Shown: positions 8,375-17,380, numbered from the stretch's first letter. The stretch: DNA of 64,000 bases from Labrys miyagiensis (GCF_030160835.1 NZ_BSPC01000080.1:1-64000); one strand, 5' to 3'. A program made the numbers and translations. Notes: a model not told the origin generated them from the sequence alone.

Positions 8375-9625
8375 TCACGCCCTGCCATGGGAAACGCGGG
8401 ACCTGCGTGCCAGGGAGTCGACAATGACGGCTATGGCCAGCACGGCGCCGGTGATCATGTAGCGGAGCGAAGAAGACAGATCGAGCAGCGTCAGCCCGCT
8501 GGCGATCGACTGGATGACGATGATGCCGAGCAAGGCCGAAAAGGCGCTACCCCGCCCGCCGAACAGGCTGGTGCCGCCGATCACGGCGGAGGCGATGGCG
8601 TTGAGGTTGACGTCACCGGTGCCGGCCTGCTGGCTGGACGTCGCAAGGCGCGCCGCCGACAGGATGCCGCCAGCCGAGGCGAGGACCGAACAGAGCACGA
8701 AGGCTGAGGCGTAGGTGAAGCGAACATTGATGCCCGCCCGGCGCGCTGCCTCGCGGTTGCCGCCGACAGCCGTCATGGACCGGCCCCATTTGGTGCGCGT
8801 CAAGGCATAATTCATCACCACGACCAAGCCGACGAACAGGCCGAACATCCAGGGAACGCCGCGATCCTGATTGAGGTAGAAGGCGACGAATTCAAGCACG
8901 ACTGTCACGACGATGGCGCGCAGCAGCAGACCGCCGAGGGAGGATGAGGACAGCCCAGCCTCCCGGCGGCGCGCGGCCGTGCGATACTCGGTTGCGAACA
9001 TCGCCAGGCCGGCGAGCGCGGCCAGGACGTAAGCAACGATGTGCGGCATCACCATCGTCTGACCGAAACTCACGACGGGTGAGCCGTAGGGCAGGTTGAT
9101 CGAGCCCGTGGAGCCGAGGAGATAGAGCTGCAAGCCGAGAACGGCGAGAAGGCCGGCCAGGGTGGCGACGAAGCTCGGCATGCCGAAACGGTTGAACAGA
9201 GCCGCGTAGAGCGAGCCGATCAGCGCCCCGACGACCAGTGCGGCGAGGATCGCCAGCACGGCCGGCCAGCCCATATTCACCCAGAACACGCCGAGGAGCG
9301 CCGATGCGAGGCCGCTGACGGAGCCGACGGACAAATCGATCTCGCCCACCATCAGGATGCAGACGATGCCAAGCGCGATCACGCCCACCGTCGAGCAGTC
9401 GAAGAGCAGATTGACGAGGTTGTTGGGCGACAGGAAGATCGGATTGAGGGTCTGGAACACCACGCAAATGATGATGAGGCCGACAACCACCGGCAGCGAA
9501 CCGAGATCGCCGGACCGGACCCGATCAAGAAAGGCACGGATGGCGCCGCCAAGTCCGGCCTCATGCTTGAGGCGCTCATCGGCCCGGTCGAGCAAGGGCG
9601 CGCCGGGATCGATGTCCTTGCTCAT
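8375..9625 (-). CDS. sugar ABC transporter permease (XylH/RbsC family)
   Basis: This 416-residue inner-membrane permease of the carbohydrate-uptake-2 family has about ten predicted membrane helices. Family landmarks include [10 protein letters not shown] (near residue 95), [24 protein letters not shown] (the ATPase-contact loop after the midpoint) and [11 protein letters not shown] near the C-terminus. Its length and the insert after helix 6 are closer to XylH than to RbsC. The start codon overlaps the ATPase stop by four bases (ATGA). With the binding protein and ATPase it should import a pentose or pentitol; ribitol is likely given rbtD downstream. Confidence 0.9.
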   Translation of the reverse strand: MSKDIDPGAPLLDRADERLKHEAGLGGAIRAFLDRVRSGDLGSLPVVVGLIIICVVFQTLNPIFLSPNNLVNLLFDCSTVGVIALGIVCILMVGEIDLSVGSVSGLASALLGVFWVNMGWPAVLAILAALVVGALIGSLYAALFNRFGMPSFVATLAGLLAVLGLQLYLLGSTGSINLPYGSPVVSFGQTMVMPHIVAYVLAALAGLAMFATEYRTAARRREAGLSSSSLGGLLLRAIVVTVVLEFVAFYLNQDRGVPWMFGLFVGLVVVMNYALTRTKWGRSMTAVGGNREAARRAGINVRFTYASAFVLCSVLASAGGILSAARLATSSQQAGTGDVNLNAIASAVIGGTSLFGGRGSAFSALLGIIVIQSIASGLTLLDLSSSLRYMITGAVLAIAVIVDSLARRSRVSHGRA

Positions 9626-10446
9626 GGCTGGGTCTCCTGCCTCTGCGACTGGCTTTGGCCGCTCTGACGCCGGTTGGCGCGACGGGAGACGGCATTGTTG
9701 GCCGCACCCGTGATGGCGCTTACCAGTTCCTGGTTGGAAGCGTCGGGATAGAAGATACCGTTGTTGCGCCCGAGCCGCAGCACCACGATGCGATCGGCCA
9801 CTGCGCGGACGTCCTCCATATTGTGGCTGATCATCACCACGCCGAGGCCCCGGTCGCGCACGCGTTCGATCAGGTCGAGCACCTCGGCCGTCTGCGCCAC
9901 GCCGAGGGCGGCGGTGGGTTCGTCGAGCAGGATGAGCTTGGGTTCAAGCAGCAGCGAGCGGGCGATCGCCACCGTCTGGCGCTGGCCGCCCGAAAGGGAG
10001 GCGACGGGCTCACGCACGCTCGGGATGCGGGCCGACAATTCGTTCAGGAGCTTCCAGGCCTTGATCTCCATGGAGACCTCGTCGAGTCGGAGCGCATTGA
10101 GTTCGCGGCCGAGGAAGATATTGGCCACCACGTCGAGATTTTCGCACAGGGCCAGGTCCTGGAACACCGTAGCGATGCCAAGGCCCAGGGCGGCACTTGG
10201 ATCGGACATCGTCACCGGCTTGCCGGCGAAGGTGATCGAACCCGAGCTTGGCTGGTGCACGCCCGCCAGGATCTTCACGAGCGTCGACTTGCCGGCGCCA
10301 TTGTCGCCGACCAGCGCCACCACCTCGCCCGCATGCACGTCGAGATCGATGTCGGTCAGGGCGGAAACGGCGCCGAAATGCTTGGAGATGCCGCGCAGGC
10401 TGAGCACCACGTCACGGGTGTCGGGGCTGGGCGATGGGTCAGTCAT
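9622..10446 (-). CDS. sugar ABC transporter ATP-binding protein (single domain)
   Basis: This 274-residue ATPase energises sugar import. It has Walker A GDNGAGKST, signature LSGGQ (SLSGGQRQTVAIARSL), Walker B LILLDEPTAALG and a switch His (ISHNMED). Unlike RbsA/XylG, which carry two fused ATPase domains in about 500 residues, this has only one, as in rhizobial FrcA, so it must act as a homodimer. I prefer the ATG at 10446 over the one at 10455 because AAGGA lies eight bases ahead of it. The C-terminal tail is rich in Gln, Arg and Ser ([17 protein letters not shown]) and is probably disordered. It overlaps the permease start by four bases. Confidence 0.92.
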   Translation of the reverse strand: MTDPSPSPDTRDVVLSLRGISKHFGAVSALTDIDLDVHAGEVVALVGDNGAGKSTLVKILAGVHQPSSGSITFAGKPVTMSDPSAALGLGIATVFQDLALCENLDVVANIFLGRELNALRLDEVSMEIKAWKLLNELSARIPSVREPVASLSGGQRQTVAIARSLLLEPKLILLDEPTAALGVAQTAEVLDLIERVRDRGLGVVMISHNMEDVRAVADRIVVLRLGRNNGIFYPDASNQELVSAITGAANNAVSRRANRRQSGQSQSQRQETQP

Positions 10447-10472
10447 GGGCGGCATCCTTACGAATGCAGATC

Positions 10473-10514
10473 AAAAAGGGGTGCCCCGGCCGTGGGAGAA
10501 GGCGGCCGGGACAC
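10473..10514 (-). terminator. intergenic terminator-like hairpin between binding protein and ATPase genes
   Basis: On the minus strand a 12-base stem (10503-10514 pairing with 10481-10492, one G-U pair) is followed after three C residues by five T residues (10477-10473). It sits just after the stop of the binding-protein gene and before the ATPase gene. Such leaky terminators usually lower expression of the membrane genes relative to the binding protein and protect the upstream mRNA end. Confidence 0.7.
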
Positions 10515-10525
10515 GGATCGGCCGA

Positions 10526-11587
10526 TTACTGAATGCCGAGCTTCTTGCAGCCGTCGGCATAGCGATCGACACAGATATCGGAGGCTTTGGCAATGCCCTT
10601 GTCGAAGATCTCCGCCTTGATGTTCTCCGCGGTCACCACCGCCGGCACGAAGAGCTTCGAGGGCGTGTTGTAGAGCGTCACCTCGGCCTTCGGCGTCTGG
10701 CCGGAGAGCAGTTGCACGGCGACATCGGCAGCCGCGGCAGCGACGATCTCGCTGGGCTTGGAGATCGTGTTGTACTGGTCGCCCGCGATGATGAGCTGCA
10801 GCGCGGCGGTGGTCGCGTCATTGCCGGTCACCGGCGGAACGGGATCGACACCGGCTGCCTTGAAGGCCGCGATGGCGCCGCCGCCCGTGCCATCGTTCGC
10901 TGCGACCACGCCGACGATCTTCTTGCCGAAGCGCGAGATCTGGCCACTCGCCCATTGCTGGGCATTGGTGGGCAGCCAGTTCGGCGTGTCAAACTCGGAC
11001 AGGGTCTTGTAGCCGCTGTTCGCCAGGCCTTCATGCACACCGTCGCGGATCAGGCCGGCTGCGGCATCGGTGGGCGAACCGTTGATCTGCAGCACGCCAA
11101 CGTCAGCGGGCGAGACATTCGTCGCCTTCAAATGCTGTATCAGTGACTCCGCGATCGACTTGCCGATCGCCTTGTTGTCGAAGGAGACGTAGAAATCGGC
11201 CTGGCCATTGGGGATGGGCCGGTCATAGGCGATCACCTTGACGCCCTGGGCCTGGGCCTGCTTGACGAGCGAAGCGGCCGCCGCCGAATCCACCGGATCC
11301 AGCACGATGACCTTGGCACCCTGTGAAATCACGGAGTTGAACTGCTGCTGCTGCTTGGTGGCATCGGTATCGGCGTTCTGGTAGACCACCTTGCATCCCG
11401 CGCAGAGCTTCTTCATCTCGGCCACGAAGCCGGGATGATCATGCTCCTCATAACGTGTCGAACCCTGATCGGGCATCAGGAAGGCCACGGTGGCGTCGGT
11501 GGCGCTCTGCGCGTGGGCAGCGGCACTGCCGAGCAGAGACAGAGCGAGTATGGCGAGGCCGGACGATTTCAACGAAGAACGCGTCAT
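10526..11587 (-). CDS. sugar ABC transporter periplasmic binding protein (XylF/RbsB type)
   Basis: This 353-residue secreted protein has a cleavable signal peptide (MTRSSLKSSGLAILALSLL, then AAAHAQ) and the periplasmic-binding-protein type 1 fold. Landmarks are VAFLMPDQGSTRYEEHD early, VIVLDPVDSAAAASLVKQA, VIAYDRPI and GVVAANDGTGGGAIAAFKAAG; these resemble xylose-binding XylF more than RbsB. The ATG at 11587 is preceded by GGGAGAAG and sits right at the signal peptide. The C-terminus has two Cys (DICVDRYADGCKKLGIQ) that could form a disulfide, with another CAGC pair near residue 60. It is the first structural gene of the pentitol operon and is followed by a terminator-like hairpin. Confidence 0.92.
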   Translation of the reverse strand: MTRSSLKSSGLAILALSLLGSAAAHAQSATDATVAFLMPDQGSTRYEEHDHPGFVAEMKKLCAGCKVVYQNADTDATKQQQQFNSVISQGAKVIVLDPVDSAAAASLVKQAQAQGVKVIAYDRPIPNGQADFYVSFDNKAIGKSIAESLIQHLKATNVSPADVGVLQINGSPTDAAAGLIRDGVHEGLANSGYKTLSEFDTPNWLPTNAQQWASGQISRFGKKIVGVVAANDGTGGGAIAAFKAAGVDPVPPVTGNDATTAALQLIIAGDQYNTISKPSEIVAAAAADVAVQLLSGQTPKAEVTLYNTPSKLFVPAVVTAENIKAEIFDKGIAKASDICVDRYADGCKKLGIQ

Positions 11588-11791
11588 TTTGTCTTCTCCC
11601 TTTGGCGATATGATTATTGGACAATCACCGTCGCACCTGCCGTGACGATCGATGGCTGCTTGGCTTGAGGGTCCGGCGCGTCCCGGCTCCCTGTCTGGTC
11701 TGGTTTCAGGCAACACATCTCCTGTCACGGAACGCCTTGGGCGTACCGCGTTGCTGGCCTGATCAGCGATTTGCCTGTCCTTATCCCTCCT

Positions 11792-12676
11792 CTATGCGGC
11801 CCTCGCCGCGTTGATGTTGTCGGCGAGCAGCCGCCGGAATCGCGAGGGCGACATGCCCTTCTCCGCCAGGAACTGCCGGTTGAAATTCGACAGATTGTTG
11901 AAGCCGACCTCGAAGCAGATGTCGGTCACCGAAGCCTCCTCGTCGCTCATCAGGAGCTGGCAGGCGAGGTTGATGCGCAGGCGCTTGACGTATTGCACCA
12001 GCGACATGCCGGTATGGCGGCGGAAGGCCCGGGAGAACGCGCCGGTCGACTGGCCTGCGATCGCCGCGAGGTCCGCCTCGTTGAAGGGCTGCGTCAGGTT
12101 TTCGCGGATATAGGCGAGCGCCTTGTTGATGCCGATCGACATATAGCCGGATGGATCGGGCAGATAGCTAGCGCTAGCGAGCATCTGAAAGCCCTGCGCC
12201 CGGCTGAGCACGCCGGCGATCAGCATGAAGAGCTCGATGCGGCGCAGCCCCTGCGCCTCCATCATCTCCTCCATCAAGGGCCAGACCTGCTCGCTGGTCT
12301 CGTGGCTGAACAGCACGCCCCTCCTCGAGGATTCCAGCAGGGGGCCGAGCGCGGAAAGTTCGAAAAACACTTTGGTGGCGTCGTCGACGAAGCTCTCCCC
12401 GAACTGGATGATGCGACAGCGCAAGGGAACGCTGGTGTCCCTGGGGATGTCGCTCACCCAATTATGCGGCAGGTTGGGGCCGGTGAGCACCAGATTGCCC
12501 GGCTCGAACTCGCCGATGAAGTCGCCGACGAAATAGCGGCCATTGGTGGCGACGACCTGGTGAAGCTCATATTCGGGATGGAAATGCCAGCGCACGGTGT
12601 GGAAGGGGTAGCCGTGCGAATAGGCGACGAAGGATTCGCCGCGCCGTATCTGAACCACTTCCAGGTCCGGTGCCAT
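11792..12676 (-). CDS. AraC family transcriptional regulator
   Basis: This 294-residue regulator has an N-terminal cupin ligand domain with a metal-like His cluster (FHTVRWHFHPEYELHQV, about residues 25-41) and a C-terminal double helix-turn-helix (about 190-290; FNEADLAAIAGQSTGAFSRAF and ASVTDICFEVGFNNLSNFNRQF). It lies upstream of and in the same orientation as the binding-protein gene, with a 204-base gap that probably holds the operon promoter, so it most likely activates the ribitol transporter/dehydrogenase operon in response to its sugar. The ATG at 12676 follows GGAGGAAG at good spacing. Confidence 0.9.
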   Translation of the reverse strand: MAPDLEVVQIRRGESFVAYSHGYPFHTVRWHFHPEYELHQVVATNGRYFVGDFIGEFEPGNLVLTGPNLPHNWVSDIPRDTSVPLRCRIIQFGESFVDDATKVFFELSALGPLLESSRRGVLFSHETSEQVWPLMEEMMEAQGLRRIELFMLIAGVLSRAQGFQMLASASYLPDPSGYMSIGINKALAYIRENLTQPFNEADLAAIAGQSTGAFSRAFRRHTGMSLVQYVKRLRINLACQLLMSDEEASVTDICFEVGFNNLSNFNRQFLAEKGMSPSRFRRLLADNINAARAA

Positions 12677-12879
12677 GGCCGCTTCCTCCGGGCCGGAGGC
12701 GGATTTTCCCTCTCAGCGGCCCTTGCTCCCGTCTGCCGAAATGCATCGGCTTCGACATGAGCAGGAACGGTACGCGCCCGAGAAAGCCGGCGCCACTACG
12801 ATTCACCCGTCCGGCCGATACTATTTTGACGGCCGAAGCGAACCAAATGTTCGTGGACCGTCGACGACCGCCGCCGTCG

Positions 12880-13986
12880 TCAGGCCGCCAACTGCCCGAT
12901 CAGCGCAAGCATGGTCCTGATGTCGGGCATCGGCAGCACGGCGTCGACGCGCGGCATGATGCGGCTCGAGACCAGCGGGTTCTGGGTCTCCCCCGACAGG
13001 CCCAGCGGGCCGCGGAAGCCGTGCTTGGTCCAGGCGATCTGCTGGACATCCGGGCTCATCAGGGCGTCCACCAGCGGGGCGGCCGCATCGCTGATCACGA
13101 TCAGCGGATGGGCGGAGAAGACGGTCGGCTGCGGGTAGAGGATCACCGGCTTGGCTGGGGCGGCTGCCTCCAGGCGCTTCCAGCGCTCCTCGTCCTGAAG
13201 GACCCATTCGATCAGCTGGTTCTCATAACCGATAACGAGGGGCTGGGCGCCCGGTCCGCCGGCGAGATAGTCCTCGAACATCTTACCGGAGGAACTCGGC
13301 TTGTAGCCCATGCGGTCGAAAATGGTGCGGACCTGGCCACCGATCCGGGCGAGGCTCTGTTCGGTGGCGACCTCGCCCGCCAGGAGATTGGCGGCAAGGC
13401 CGGCGAACATGAAACCGGAATTGGAGCGGTTGGGATCGGTCGAGAGCAGCCGGGCCTGGCCGAACAGGCTGGGCACGCCGAGATCGGCCCAACTCTTGTT
13501 GGCTAGGATGGCGGTGAGGAGCTTGGCGAGGTCGAGCCTGAAGCGGGCATCGCCATCGGGCTGGGCGAAGCCGGAGGACACCAAGCCCTTGGCGATGGCG
13601 TCCCAGGAATAAACCACCATGGGCGAGTTCAGGATGACCTGATCGCGCTGGATCTTCACGCCGTTCTGGCGGGCCAGATCCACGAAGCCGTTGGAGGACG
13701 GCCAGAGGAATTGCGGGTTCTGGTCGAGAATGGCGCGCTCGCGTGACATCTCCACACTGCCGGCGCGCCGGGCATCGAGCTCCAGGCCCTGGCGGCGGAG
13801 CGCGCTGACGACGTCGGGGTCGGCAAGGAAGCCCTCCTTCTCGCCGCCAATGAAGCCGAACAGCTTGGTCGCCTCGCCGAAATAGCCACGCAGCAGCGGA
13901 CTGTCGCGCCCGTAGACGATGGCTCCGGTGCCGGCAACGCTGAGACCGAGCAGGCCAAGGCCGAAAGCACGGCGGTTGATGGCCAT
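12880..13986 (-). CDS. periplasmic binding-protein-like protein of the telA operon
   Basis: This 368-residue protein starts with a twin-arginine-like or anchor segment (NRRAFGLGLLGLSVAGTGAIV, cut here to its core) and continues as a type 2 periplasmic-binding-like domain. It shares with the binding-protein-vWA protein two genes away the pattern WP(S/A)S (FLWPSSN against VVWPAAS), a central YE motif (GYENQLIE against NYEVTLKE) and YPxxxVxFSxxPxxxxD, so I infer the two are paralogues; this one lacks the vWA domain. No permease or ATPase lies nearby. Its ATG overlaps the xpaC stop by one base (TAATG), implying coupled translation. Ligand and role are unknown. Confidence 0.75.
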   Translation of the reverse strand: MAINRRAFGLGLLGLSVAGTGAIVYGRDSPLLRGYFGEATKLFGFIGGEKEGFLADPDVVSALRRQGLELDARRAGSVEMSRERAILDQNPQFLWPSSNGFVDLARQNGVKIQRDQVILNSPMVVYSWDAIAKGLVSSGFAQPDGDARFRLDLAKLLTAILANKSWADLGVPSLFGQARLLSTDPNRSNSGFMFAGLAANLLAGEVATEQSLARIGGQVRTIFDRMGYKPSSSGKMFEDYLAGGPGAQPLVIGYENQLIEWVLQDEERWKRLEAAAPAKPVILYPQPTVFSAHPLIVISDAAAPLVDALMSPDVQQIAWTKHGFRGPLGLSGETQNPLVSSRIMPRVDAVLPMPDIRTMLALIGQLAA

Positions 13987-14630
13987 TACGATCCCTTTCT
14001 CTCAATGCGGACAGGCTGGGGTGCTGCCCCGCCCAGATCTTCGGCAAGGGCGCGGCTCATCAGCTTGAGTTCGACGTCGAGCGTGTCGAGCTGAACCTGG
14101 GACAGGCTGTCGGCATAGAAGCTGAAGGCCTGATCGAGCTTGCCGAGGATCGTCTCTATCTCCGCCTGCCGGGCAGGATCGGCGCTGCGCTGCTTTTCGA
14201 CCACGCCGAGCCCCTCGGCGATCTCGGCCGAGCGCGGCAGGTAATAGGTGAGGAAACGCCTGACGGCGGAGAGCTTGTCGGGCTCGGCGACGAGGCGATC
14301 GAGAATGCCCTGTGCGGTCTCGGCGAGATGCGCAACGGTCTTGCCGGTGGAACCCGCACGCAGTGCGCGGGCCGCTTCCTTGAGGCGCGCCACGGTCGCC
14401 TCACCTTCCTCGACCAGGCTCCCCACCAGCTCGGCCTGCGCGCGACCGACCTCACCGAGATTGACCCGTTCGGCGGTACTGCGTGGCGCCAGGACCAGCG
14501 CAAGGCCGGCATAGAGCACAGCCGCAATGGCGATGACCACGAGAAAGGGCAGGTTGAGCGCGAAGACGCCCGCTGGCAGCGCCAAGGCTGCTGCCAGACC
14601 TGCGATCAGATGATTGCCGCCGCCGCGCAT
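13986..14630 (-). CDS. xpaC: XpaC-family membrane protein
   Basis: This 214-residue protein has two N-terminal hydrophobic segments (about residues 8-27 and 29-48) followed by a long helical cytoplasmic region. It matches the family named 5-bromo-4-chloroindolyl phosphate hydrolysis (XpaC), whose real biochemical function is not known. Conserved features include a TYYLPR segment and the following acidic helix (RFLTYYLPRSAEIAEGLG). XpaC genes are typically adjacent to telA, as here, which suggests that the two form one membrane-associated complex. It starts three bases after the vWA gene stop and overlaps the next gene by one base. Confidence 0.85.
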   Translation of the reverse strand: MRGGGNHLIAGLAAALALPAGVFALNLPFLVVIAIAAVLYAGLALVLAPRSTAERVNLGEVGRAQAELVGSLVEEGEATVARLKEAARALRAGSTGKTVAHLAETAQGILDRLVAEPDKLSAVRRFLTYYLPRSAEIAEGLGVVEKQRSADPARQAEIETILGKLDQAFSFYADSLSQVQLDTLDVELKLMSRALAEDLGGAAPQPVRIERKGS

Positions 14631-14633
14631 CGA

Positions 14634-16313
14634 TCAGTTATACCCTCGCGCTGCCCGGAAGGCTTCCGCCAGGCTGGAGCGGCCGTCGAAGACCCGACCG
14701 CCCGTGGCAGTGGCGAGCCTGTCGAGCTGCGCCGTGTCGGCGTCGCCGAAGGTCACCCCAAAAATCGGGATGCCCCGCCCCCGGTTCTTCCATTGCGCAA
14801 TGAAACCTTCCAGATCGCCCTCGCTCCTGCCATCGGTCATGATCAGAATCGCCGGCAGATATTTGCCCGAGTCGAGGTCCGGCGTCATGGTCTGCAGGGC
14901 TTCCTGGACGCAGGAATACATATCCGTGCCGCCATCGGCCTCCAGGTCGTTGCCCCACTGCTTCAGCCGCTCCTGGTCGGCAGGCGCCCCCGTGCCGGTC
15001 TGGGGATCGCCGGCTCTGCTGGAGAAAGGAATGGCGACGATGTGATCGTCAGGCGTCCACTGCACAAGCAGATTGCGCGTCTGCGCGGGCGTGAACAGGA
15101 AGCTCATGGCGTTGTGCAGTTGGCTGATGCCCGGACCCTGCATGCTGCCGGAGATGTCGAGGCAGAGCGCCGTGAGCGAGGGCCGGCGCAGGGCTTCCTG
15201 GTAGAGATTGAGCGCGTTGAAGATCACCTTTGGATCCGGCGGGCGCAAAGCGGTGACCACGCGCGAAGGATCGAGGTTCCATTCCGGCACCGGCGTTGCG
15301 ACAGCCCCGCTCCCCGGACCGACGCGGCGGCCGATGGCGGCGATGCGCTTCTGGGCATCGGCCGAGAGCAGGAACTTCTCGAGGTCGGTCACGAAGGTCT
15401 CGACATCCGACCCACGGCCGCGGTCGAGATAGCCCATCGGCCCGTCGGAGAAGGCGACGCCGTCCTTGGGATAGACCAGCCAGAGCGGATCGCTGCCGCG
15501 CTTGACCAGCGCCTCATTGGCCTCCTTCAGCGTCACCTCGTAGTTCCACATGGCGTCGGCCTGTTCGTCGCGCGCATCCATGTCGAGGAAGAGGTCGGAG
15601 AGCCAGCCGCTCGAACCGGAGGAGCGCTGGACGCCGCTGAGCAGGGTGCGGGCCTTGTCGCGCACCTTGGGATCGGCAAGATCGGCCTCGGTGAGCACCT
15701 CGCCCCGCCCCACGGCAGCGTTCAGCATGGCGAGATAGGCCCCCGCACCGGAATTCGACTGCGTGGCCGAGGACATCAGGAATTTCAGCTTGCCGTCCTT
15801 CACCGCCTGCAAGATGTCGGCGGTGGTAACCTCGCGCTTGGTCCAGCCCAGGGCTTCGGCCTTGGTCTTGCGCACGCCAAGCAACACCGGGCTTTGCGAG
15901 ATCGACTGCAAGTGCTTGACCTTGCGGCCTTCGTCGAACACGTCGATCCAGATCGAGGCGGCCGGCCAGACGACATCGGCCTGCAAGGGGTCCGTCGTCG
16001 ATTTCAGGCCAAAGCCGATATCGAGCGAACCTTCATACTTGAAGGTGCATTTGGCGCCCTGCGACTTGCAGAATTCCTGTACCAGCGGTTCGAGAGGCTG
16101 GTTCTCGGATCCGGCCACGATGGCGATGTCAGGCCCCGATTTGCTGCAGGCAGCAAGCGCCAGCAAGGGCAGGAAAAGCGCCAGCACAAGTGCTGCAACC
16201 GGGGGGCGGGTCTTCAGACCCGCCTGTGTGCTCAGCCATTGAAGAAGGAGCGCGGAACTGGCGGGTCTGAAGACCCGCCCACCGATGCCCATCACGCGCA
16301 TACCTGCACCCAT
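14634..16313 (-). CDS. lipoprotein fusing a binding-protein-like domain to a vWA domain
   Basis: This 559-residue protein, from the ATG at 16313 that overlaps the telA stop (TGATG), has a lipoprotein signal (VALVLALFLPLLALAAC is its core; the Cys begins the mature protein), a type 2 periplasmic-binding-like domain (about residues 60-350), and a C-terminal von Willebrand factor A domain. All MIDAS elements are intact: DISGSM at about 386-391, the Thr in GGTD and the Asp in MTDGRS. A perfect REPIN copy lies inside the reading frame between start codon and signal core and is translated. ATGs at 16301 and 16292 are also upstream of it. The role is unknown; a surface metal-dependent adhesion or assembly platform is likely. 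Confidence 0.82.
   Translation of the reverse strand: MGAGMRVMGIGGRVFRPASSALLLQWLSTQAGLKTRPPVAALVLALFLPLLALAACSKSGPDIAIVAGSENQPLEPLVQEFCKSQGAKCTFKYEGSLDIGFGLKSTTDPLQADVVWPAASIWIDVFDEGRKVKHLQSISQSPVLLGVRKTKAEALGWTKREVTTADILQAVKDGKLKFLMSSATQSNSGAGAYLAMLNAAVGRGEVLTEADLADPKVRDKARTLLSGVQRSSGSSGWLSDLFLDMDARDEQADAMWNYEVTLKEANEALVKRGSDPLWLVYPKDGVAFSDGPMGYLDRGRGSDVETFVTDLEKFLLSADAQKRIAAIGRRVGPGSGAVATPVPEWNLDPSRVVTALRPPDPKVIFNALNLYQEALRRPSLTALCLDISGSMQGPGISQLHNAMSFLFTPAQTRNLLVQWTPDDHIVAIPFSSRAGDPQTGTGAPADQERLKQWGNDLEADGGTDMYSCVQEALQTMTPDLDSGKYLPAILIMTDGRSEGDLEGFIAQWKNRGRGIPIFGVTFGDADTAQLDRLATATGGRVFDGRSSLAEAFRAARGYN
16205..16279. repeat. REPIN-like inverted repeat, family A, inside a coding sequence
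   Basis: Arms GGCGGGTCTTCAGACCCGCC (16205-16224) and its exact reverse complement (16260-16279) are separated by 35 bases. Each arm is itself a hairpin with a 9-base stem and a 2-base loop. The element is translated in frame near the N-terminus of the vWA lipoprotein. Confidence 0.92.
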
Positions 16314-17380
16314 CACGCGGGCGCCCGCGTGAGGGCGGTCTTGAGCTCGCCTGTGAGCTGGTCCATGCGGGCTTCGGCCTGGGCGCGCTTGGAGCGGCCC
16401 TGGCGCTGCACGTCGATGACGCCGTTGACGGTGTCGATCAGGTCGCGATTGGTCTTTTCCAGCGTCGCCATGTCGATGATGCCGCGCTGGGCCTGCTTCT
16501 CGATTTCGATGGCCTGCTTCTTCATCATGTCGGAGGCCTGGCGCATCATCTCGTTGGTGGCGTCGGTCACCGTTTTCTGCAGTTCCAGCGCCTTGGACTG
16601 GTTGGTGAGGCCAAGCAGCAGCACCATCTTCTGCTTCCACACGGGGATGGTGAGCTGCGTGGTCGCCTGCAAATTCTCGATCAGCGTCTCGTCGCCCGCC
16701 TGCACGATGCGAATCTGCGGCAGTTGTTGAATGCCGATCTGGCGTGCCTGCTGGAGATAGAACACACGCTTTTCCAGCCGGTCCAGCGCCTGCACGGCAT
16801 CATTGTAATTCTGCGCGGCCATCAGCCCGTCGCCGCTGGCGGTAGCCTGATCGGCACTGTTCTTGAGTTCGGCGAGCCGGCCCTGGCGGAACTCATCGAC
16901 GAAAGCCTTGCCCGCCTTGACATGGGCTTCGAGAAACTGGATCGAGCGCCTCGTCTCGTCATAGAGCTCGTCGAGCAGCGAGATATCGCGACGCAGGACA
17001 TCCTTGTGACGGTCGAGATCGATGGTGATGCGCTCGACCTGGCCGGCGACATCGTCGAATTTGCCGATAAAGCGGCGCAGGCGGCTTTCCGCCGAGCCGA
17101 CCAGACGTTCGAGGAAGCCGGTCTTTTGCAGTTCGGCCGGGTCGAGGCCGCGCGCCTTCTCGATCACGTCGAGCAGGAGCTTGCCGGTATCGCCCATGTC
17201 CTTGTTGCGCGTCTGGGCCAGCACGCGATCGGCGAAGGCGACGACGTCGCGCTGCGCCTTGTCGCCGAAGCTGGAGACCTGGGCGCGGTCGGCCAGATCG
17301 ATCGTGCTCTTGATCTGCGCCACGGCATTCGGATCGATTTCGATCACGGCCTGGCTTGCTGTCTCGGCGATATCGGCCAT
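16313..17380 (-). CDS. telA: toxic anion resistance protein, TelA/KlaA family
   Basis: This 355-residue, almost entirely helical cytoplasmic protein belongs to the TelA family (PF05816). Characteristic segments are RRFIGKFDDVAGQVERITIDLDRHKD and its neighbours, QLTIPVWKQKM, and NQSKALELQKTVTDATNEMM. TelA proteins were linked to tellurite resistance, but most chromosomal copies act in poorly understood envelope-stress functions. It is the first gene of a four-gene operon (telA, binding-protein-vWA, xpaC, binding-protein-like). The ATG at 17380 has a GGGGGGAA ribosome-binding site. Confidence 0.92.
   Translation of the reverse strand: MADIAETASQAVIEIDPNAVAQIKSTIDLADRAQVSSFGDKAQRDVVAFADRVLAQTRNKDMGDTGKLLLDVIEKARGLDPAELQKTGFLERLVGSAESRLRRFIGKFDDVAGQVERITIDLDRHKDVLRRDISLLDELYDETRRSIQFLEAHVKAGKAFVDEFRQGRLAELKNSADQATASGDGLMAAQNYNDAVQALDRLEKRVFYLQQARQIGIQQLPQIRIVQAGDETLIENLQATTQLTIPVWKQKMVLLLGLTNQSKALELQKTVTDATNEMMRQASDMMKKQAIEIEKQAQRGIIDMATLEKTNRDLIDTVNGVIDVQRQGRSKRAQAEARMDQLTGELKTALTRAPA

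Noticed and set aside
14328-16730. 800-codon open frame on the plus strand opposite the telA operon
   Set aside because: Antisense to three well-supported overlapping genes. High-GC third positions leave stop-free frames on the other strand; the translation has no recognisable domain and no ribosome-binding site.
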